Source: an uncultured Prevotella sp.
GTDB lineage: Bacteria; Bacteroidota; Bacteroidia; Bacteroidales; Bacteroidaceae
Length of the DNA: 8,876 nt
Assembly (NCBI GenBank): GCA_945827565.1
Contig: CALZNR010000036.1
Coordinates: 1-8,876 of the forward strand
Reading direction: 5' to 3'
The position numbers and the translations under genes are program-made. The notes below the pieces were generated by a model. It saw nothing but the letters and a program-made list of their open reading frames with translations. It had not been told where the DNA came from and searched no databases. Each line of letters opens with the position of its first letter. Positions within the stretch are counted from its first letter, which is position 1. Below are positions 4,189 to 8,876 of the stretch, in pieces.

Positions 4189-7100
4189 GAAGCACCCGTT
4201 TTTTGAATATCACAAAGCACCTGCAGTGCCTCTTCCACGGTGGCCACACCCGTCACCACCATCGACCTCTTTCCCTTCACCTCTCTCAGGTTGCAGCGTG
4301 TGGCGTGGGTGGTCATATATTGCAGCACGGCATCAAAGGCGGCACTGCGATAGTAGGGGCTATCCACATTAGATACAAACACGGTGGTCATGCGCCCCTG
4401 CTTCAGTATAATCTTCTCCATGCCCAACTCCTTGCCATGCCTGCGCAGCGGCACCACACGCATCAGCTCCAGTCCCACGGCAGGAATCTCTCCAAAGCGG
4501 TCTATCAGTCGGGTGCGATAGCGTTCCAACTCGTCGTCTGCCGTGAGCCCGTCAAGTTCTCTATACAGCAGCATACGCTCGCTGTCGCCCGGCACATAAC
4601 TATCGGGGAAGCACATCTCTATATCGCTCTCCACCATACAGTCTTCCACAAAATCTCCTGCCGAGGCTCCCTGTTGGGCTGCCTCTTCTGCATATACTTC
4701 GGCAAACTCCTCGTTCTTCAGTTCGGTCACAGCCTGGTTCAGTATCTTCTGGTAGGTTTCATAGCCCAGGTCGGCAATGAATCCGCTCTGTTCGGCACCC
4801 AGCAGGTTGCCGGCACCACGTATGTCCAAGTCCTGCATGGCGATGTTGATGCCGCTGCCCAGGTCAGAAAAGTTTTCGAGCGCCTCCAATCTGCGTCGCG
4901 CCTCATTGCTCAGTGCCGAGAGAGGCGGAGCCAGCAGGTAGCAGAATGCCTTGCGGTTGCCACGCCCCACCCTGCCACGCATCTGATGCAGGTCGCTCAG
5001 TCCGAAGTGGTGGGCACCGTTGATGATGATGGTATTGGCATTGGGTATGTCGATACCGTTCTCCACGATGGTGGTAGAGAGCAGCACATCGAAGTCGTAG
5101 TTAGAGAAGTCCATGATGATTTTCTCCAGCTCCTCGGGTTTCATCTGTCCATGTCCTATTGCCACGCGTGCCTCGGGCACGTATTTGTGTATCATCTCTG
5201 CCAGTCGGGTCAGGTCATTGATACGGTTGTTCACGAAATACACCTGTCCGTTTCTGCTCAGCTCAAAGCGGATGGCATCTGCCACTATCTCTGCGCTGAA
5301 GGTGTGTATCTCTGTCTGTATGGGATACCTGTTGGGTGGCGGTGTCTGCATGATGCTCAGGTCTCGTGCGCCCACCAATGAGAACTGCAGGGTTCGGGGT
5401 ATCGGTGTGGCACTCATGGTCAGCGTATCCACGTTCACCTTCATCTGCTTCAGCTTTTCCTTGGTGGCCACTCCAAACTTCTGCTCCTCGTCGATGATCA
5501 GCAGTCCCAGGTCTTTAAACTTCACCTGCTTGCCTATCAGCTTGTGCGTACCCACCACTATATCCACCTTGCCCTCTTCCAAATCTTTGAGCAGGGCGGT
5601 GATTTGTCTGGCACTCCTTGCCCTTGTCATATAATCCACCCTCACGGGAAAGTCCTTGAGTCGCTTGCTAAAGGTTTGGTAGTGCTGATATGCCAGCACG
5701 GTGGTAGGCACCAGCACCGCCACCTGCTTGCTGTCGCAGGCTGCCTTGAAGGCGGCACGCACCGCCACCTCTGTCTTGCCAAAGCCCACATCGCCACACA
5801 CCAGTCGGTCCATGGGTCTCTGTCGCTCCATGTCGGCCTTCACGTCTGCCGTGGCTTTTATCTGGTCGGGGGTGTCTTCATACAGAAAGCTTGCCTCCAG
5901 TTCGTGCTGCATAAAGCTGTCTGCGCTGAAGGCATGCCCCCGCTCATGGCGCCTTCGGGCATAGAGTTTTATCAGGTCGCGTGCAATGTCTTTAAGTTTT
6001 TTCTTGGTCCGCTCCTTGATGCGGTCCCACTGTCCCGTACCAAGCTGACTCAGCTTGGGGGCCTCGCCACTGTCTTGCGACTTGTATTTGGATATTTTAT
6101 AGAGCGCGTGGATAGACACGTAGATAGAGTCGCCGTTCTGGTATTGCAGCTTGATCATCTCCTGATAGGTGTCGCCCTGCGGCATACGCACCAGTCCCAC
6201 AAAGCGTCCCACGCCATGGTCTATATGCACCACGTAGTCGCCGGGTTCAAACTGTTTTATCTCTTTCAGTGTCAGCGCCACCTTGCCTCCTCTCGCCTTG
6301 TCAGAACGCAGGTTGTACTTATGGTAACGGTCAAAGATCTGGTGGTCGGTAAAGATGCAGAGGCGTGCGTCATGGTCAATGAATCCTTCGTGCAGGGTGC
6401 GCTCCACGGGGATAAACACATCTCCGTGCACGTCTCTTGCCATGATTTTCTGCTCTCCGTTGAGCAGTATTTCCTTGAGACGTTCGTTCTGCTTCACGCT
6501 GTCTGCCAGGATATATATGCGGTAGTGCTGTAGCAGACATTCGGTAAAGGTTTTCCCCAGCAATTCAAAGTTTTTGTGAAACAGGGGTTGCGGCGAGGTA
6601 TGGAACGACAGCTGCGCCTGTGCTTCGCCACGTCTGGCTCCCGGTGCGCTCAGGGTGATGCGCCTCATCTCCAGAGCATCTCTCAGAAATTCGCTTCCTG
6701 TTTGCAGCACTCCCTCACGCTGCAACTGCTGCATCCGCTCTTTCCTCTGCTGTTCGGGCAGTCCCTCCAGCTGTTCCATCACTGCCTGTCGGGTAAATCC
6801 CTCTTCGTATGTCCTGTCTATCACCTCCCTCACATAGTTCAGGTCTTTGGTCACCAGTATGCTCTGTTCGGGGTCGAAGAACGATAGCAGCGACACTCTG
6901 TCGTCGGTCATGGTGGCGAGTTCGGGCACCACCTCCACCTTGCTTTTCTTCTCTTTCGACAGTTGGCTGTCCACCTCAAAGGTGCGTATTGAGTCGATGG
7001 TATCGTCGAAGAAGTCAATGCGGTAGGGATACTCGCTGTTGTACGAGAACACGTCGAGGATACACCCTCGCAGGGCATACTGTCCAGGCTCATACACATA

Positions 7101-7628
7101 GTCCACCTCTCTGAATCCGTATTCTCTCAGGGTGGCTGTCAGCTGCAGCGTGTCGTAGTCTTTCTCTGTTTCGAGCAGCACCATGCGGGTGTCCATCTTC
7201 TTTTTCGACACCACCCTTTCTGCCAGTGCCTCGGGATAGGTCACCACCATCACCTGCTGCTGTTGCGTGCCGTTGCCCTGCATGGCTGCCAGTCGGGTCA
7301 GCACTTCGGTGCGCAGTATCTCGTTGGCGGGGTCTCTGTGGGCATACTTCACCGCCTTTCTGAACGAGGAGGGAAAGAAGAGCACGCCCTCATTGCCCAG
7401 CATCTGGTGCAGGTCGTGATAGAAATAGCCTGCCTCGTCGGCATCCTGCATCACAAAGAGCAGTGTCTGTGCCCTTTTTGTTTGCAGGGCGCCAAAGAGC
7501 AGTGGGGCAGAAGATGCCACCAATCCGTCAAGCAAGACCGTCCTTATCGAACGGTCTTGCACTATTTTTTCCAATGCTCCCACCTGTGGTGTAGCAGCAT
7601 AGAGTTGTTGCAGGTCTTGTATTGTCAT
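4182..7628 (-). CDS. mfd: Transcription-repair coupling factor Mfd
   Basis: The 1148-residue protein has the full Mfd architecture and the same length as the Escherichia coli protein. Mfd recognises RNA polymerase stalled at DNA damage, uses ATP-driven translocation to push it off, and recruits UvrA for nucleotide excision repair. Seen in order: a UvrB-like N-terminal region (about 1-350, with YEPGQYALRGCILDVF at 179-194), the CarD-like RNA polymerase interaction domain (about 457-515, EPGDYVVHIDHGVGRFVG at 461-478), and a RecG-like superfamily 2 translocase with Walker A GDVGFGKT (612-619), DEEQ (713-716), SATPIPRTL (739-747), a VENGIDIP motif (855-862) and QMRGRVGRG (882-890), then RGAGNLLG (937-944) and the C-terminal TRCF domain (about 1000-1125). 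Box II reads DEEQ where E. coli, as I recall, has DEEH. The ATG at 7628-7626 overlaps the upstream hydrolase stop as ATGA. A 10-bp inverted repeat lies in codons 23-33. Nothing suggests truncation. Confidence 0.98.
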   Translation of the reverse strand: MTIQDLQQLYAATPQVGALEKIVQDRSIRTVLLDGLVASSAPLLFGALQTKRAQTLLFVMQDADEAGYFYHDLHQMLGNEGVLFFPSSFRKAVKYAHRDPANEILRTEVLTRLAAMQGNGTQQQQVMVVTYPEALAERVVSKKKMDTRMVLLETEKDYDTLQLTATLREYGFREVDYVYEPGQYALRGCILDVFSYNSEYPYRIDFFDDTIDSIRTFEVDSQLSKEKKSKVEVVPELATMTDDRVSLLSFFDPEQSILVTKDLNYVREVIDRTYEEGFTRQAVMEQLEGLPEQQRKERMQQLQREGVLQTGSEFLRDALEMRRITLSAPGARRGEAQAQLSFHTSPQPLFHKNFELLGKTFTECLLQHYRIYILADSVKQNERLKEILLNGEQKIMARDVHGDVFIPVERTLHEGFIDHDARLCIFTDHQIFDRYHKYNLRSDKARGGKVALTLKEIKQFEPGDYVVHIDHGVGRFVGLVRMPQGDTYQEMIKLQYQNGDSIYVSIHALYKISKYKSQDSGEAPKLSQLGTGQWDRIKERTKKKLKDIARDLIKLYARRRHERGHAFSADSFMQHELEASFLYEDTPDQIKATADVKADMERQRPMDRLVCGDVGFGKTEVAVRAAFKAACDSKQVAVLVPTTVLAYQHYQTFSKRLKDFPVRVDYMTRARSARQITALLKDLEEGKVDIVVGTHKLIGKQVKFKDLGLLIIDEEQKFGVATKEKLKQMKVNVDTLTMSATPIPRTLQFSLVGARDLSIMQTPPPNRYPIQTEIHTFSAEIVADAIRFELSRNGQVYFVNNRINDLTRLAEMIHKYVPEARVAIGHGQMKPEELEKIIMDFSNYDFDVLLSTTIVENGIDIPNANTIIINGAHHFGLSDLHQMRGRVGRGNRKAFCYLLAPPLSALSNEARRRLEALENFSDLGSGINIAMQDLDIRGAGNLLGAEQSGFIADLGYETYQKILNQAVTELKNEEFAEVYAEEAAQQGASAGDFVEDCMVESDIEMCFPDSYVPGDSERMLLYRELDGLTADDELERYRTRLIDRFGEIPAVGLELMRVVPLRRHGKELGMEKIILKQGRMTTVFVSNVDSPYYRSAAFDAVLQYMTTHATRCNLREVKGKRSMVVTGVATVEEALQVLCDIQKTGASC
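7532..7560 (-). other. Perfect 10-bp inverted repeat within the start of mfd
   Basis: GCAAGACCGT (7532-7541) and ACGGTCTTGC (7551-7560) are exact reverse complements around a 9-nt centre. In the mfd message this is a stable GC-rich hairpin at nucleotides 69-97 of the coding sequence (residues about 23-33, VQDRSIRTVLL). On the plus strand it is followed by ACTATTTTTTCC, so it resembles an intrinsic terminator for antisense transcription. Possible roles are slowing early elongation or translation of mfd, or blocking antisense RNA; chance within coding sequence is also possible. Confidence 0.5.
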
Positions 7629-8876
7629 CTGATAATCACCTTCTTGCCTCGATGTAGATAGATACCCTTGGTGGGCACTGCCACCCTCATGCCCTGCAGG
7701 TTGTAATATGTGTTGCTGCTGTCACGGTGCTGACCTGCCGTTTCCTTGATCTCCACACCCTCTATGGCTGTGGGTGTCACGATGGGCTGGAAGTGCAGCA
7801 AACTGAGGTAGAGCAGGTTGCTTGCCTTGCCGCTCATGGGTATGATGGCCTGTCCGTCGCTTCGCCCTATCACCATGCCTGTGGTCACGCTGTCGGCTTT
7901 GTTATACACCACCGAGGCGGCGGCATCGCCCTGCACATAGCTCAATATGGCGGCATCGCCCCATTGGGCATCAAAGGTAAGGACGGCATCGGCACTCATG
8001 CTCATGCCATAGCCCGGATAGTAATAGAACACGTTGGTCTTACCGGCAGTAAAGGTCAGTCCGTCGTAGAGTGCGGTCACCTCCTTGCCCTGACTCTTTG
8101 CCACGCGCCGGTCGGCCTTGCCCGAGAATCCCGGCAGGGCATTGCTCACCGCATTGCTCCATCCTCCGCCGGGCTCCTGGTCAGAGGTAAAGTCAATCAT
8201 GTTTTCCAAGCGATAGGGTCCATAGGCGGGCAGTGCCACGGAGGCTTCATAGCCGTCGGCTCCCTTCACTGTAACCACCACATCATCCTTCAAGGCATCT
8301 CCCACAACAACTCTCACCTCGCCGTTGTGCACTTCTGTTGCAATCATCTTGCAGGGTTCACTCCATGAGGCTAAGCTCACATCGTCTATCGACTGACCCT
8401 CGGGGGTATGGAGCCTGTATATGGGATAATAAGTCCTGCCCTCCTCGTCAGCAACCACCATTCTCTCCAGAGATGCCTGCAGTGGCATCTTGCTCTGCTG
8501 CAACGGTATGAGATACACGGCAGAATTCAAGCCCGATGGCATCACGCTCCAATCGGCATACGAGGTGATGCCGCTCACGCCTATATTGCCATTGTTGATG
8601 TCCAGGATGTTCACGTCCTTGAATATGCGCCACTGGGTGCCGTCGATGTCCATCTGCCTTATTCTGTTGGCAGGCAGGTTGGTCACCTCTATGCGCAGGG
8701 TGTTCTCGCCGGCCTTCACAGCACTGCCTATCTCCAGTTGGAAGGGGGCGCACCAGGCGCAGCCCACATACTGGTCGTTCACATACACACGTGCGCTCTC
8801 TCTCACATCACCCAGATCGAGCAGCCATCCTCCCTCTGCCTGTGCCATCTGCGCCTCGCCCACACAGAAGGTGGTG
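7625..8876 (-). CDS. C-terminal part of a secreted glycoside hydrolase with a GH2/GH106-type sugar-binding domain (partial)
   Basis: The frame is open from the window edge, so the true start and any catalytic domain lie outside; the GTG at 8863 is internal. The visible part opens with a galactose-binding-like beta-sandwich (8836 to about 8504) bearing GGWLLDLGDVRESARVYVN, a PF-x-L-x-I stretch, GENTLRIEVTNLPANRI, WRIFKDVNILDIN and MPSGLNSAVYL, the pattern of the sugar-binding module in Bacteroidetes GH2- and GH106-like enzymes (GH106 are alpha-L-rhamnosidases). A central region of about 240 residues (roughly 8500-7775) is rich in beta-strand-like sequence and not recognised. The end (about 7775-7628) carries YYNLQGMRV, KGIYLHRGKKVIIR, a tail frequent on exported Prevotella proteins and resembling type IX secretion sorting domains. 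The stop overlaps the mfd start (ATGA). The enzyme class and substrate remain open. Confidence 0.7.
   Translation of the reverse strand, partial: TTFCVGEAQMAQAEGGWLLDLGDVRESARVYVNDQYVGCAWCAPFQLEIGSAVKAGENTLRIEVTNLPANRIRQMDIDGTQWRIFKDVNILDINNGNIGVSGITSYADWSVMPSGLNSAVYLIPLQQSKMPLQASLERMVVADEEGRTYYPIYRLHTPEGQSIDDVSLASWSEPCKMIATEVHNGEVRVVVGDALKDDVVVTVKGADGYEASVALPAYGPYRLENMIDFTSDQEPGGGWSNAVSNALPGFSGKADRRVAKSQGKEVTALYDGLTFTAGKTNVFYYYPGYGMSMSADAVLTFDAQWGDAAILSYVQGDAAASVVYNKADSVTTGMVIGRSDGQAIIPMSGKASNLLYLSLLHFQPIVTPTAIEGVEIKETAGQHRDSSNTYYNLQGMRVAVPTKGIYLHRGKKVIIR

Noticed and set aside
4203..6533. Long plus-strand ORFs (392 and 329 codons) opposite mfd
   Set aside because: Length comes from the codon bias of mfd on the other strand; the translations lack domains and mfd itself is intact with all motifs.
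7727..8368. 213-codon plus-strand ORF opposite the glycosidase gene
   Set aside because: Antisense frame over a coding sequence with recognisable domain and tail; no promoter or family features.
8471..8490. 7-bp inverted repeat (AGATGCC/GGCATCT) in the glycosidase gene
   Set aside because: Short, mid-gene, without a T-run; expected by chance in several kilobases of GC-richer coding DNA.
8863..8863. GTG as start codon of the glycosidase
   Set aside because: The frame stays open to the window edge and the sequence begins just before the conserved domain, so this is an internal valine of a longer protein.

Overview
The window looks like a Bacteroidales chromosome, most likely Prevotella or a close relative. 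The reasons are Bacteroidetes-type promoter boxes (TAnnTTTG), start codons without clear Shine-Dalgarno sequences, a hybrid two-component regulator with an AraC output domain, and a secreted glycosidase whose C-terminal tail (NLQG...KGIYL...GKKV) is of a kind common in Prevotella. The genus is an inference; the window holds no rRNA.

Layout, left to right. (1) Bases 1-87 are the last codons of a plus-strand gene that reads as the C-terminus of 16S rRNA dimethyltransferase RsmA. (2) Bases 88-1075 are a long AT-rich region without a convincing protein gene but dense in structure: two related palindromes, a well-formed promoter (TTTG-N19-TAATTTTGC) with the second palindrome in its spacer, two adjacent hairpins, a purine-rich minisatellite of about 45 bp units, two strong hairpins (one a good intrinsic terminator on the minus strand), a minus-strand promoter-like box that would start RNA at a folded 5' element, and a cluster of TTCACG half-sites. 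(3) Bases 1076-2755 (+) encode a 559-aa membrane-anchored histidine kinase, receiver and AraC-type regulator with no room for a periplasmic sensor. (4) Bases 2764-8876 (-) hold three tightly overlapping genes, transcribed right to left: the 3' part of a secreted glycoside hydrolase, mfd (transcription-repair coupling factor), and a sodium:solute symporter. They overlap by ATGA (4 nt) and ATGTTGA (7 nt), so translational coupling is likely. The regulator and the symporter gene converge with 8 bp between stop codons and no visible terminator.

How the parts may work together. The hydrolase and the symporter could form a saccharide release and uptake pair, and the hybrid regulator is of the family that controls polysaccharide utilisation loci in these bacteria. 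The DNA-repair gene mfd sits between them without an obvious functional link. That the regulator controls the operon is only inferred from position.

The most promising unexplained part is the 88-1075 interval. It reads best as two convergent non-coding transcription units that share a bidirectional terminator zone at 689-793. One is a plus-strand RNA of about 0.5 kb carrying the repeat array, from a promoter with a palindromic operator-like site between its boxes. The other is a compact minus-strand RNA of about 120 nt. Both are predictions from sequence alone.
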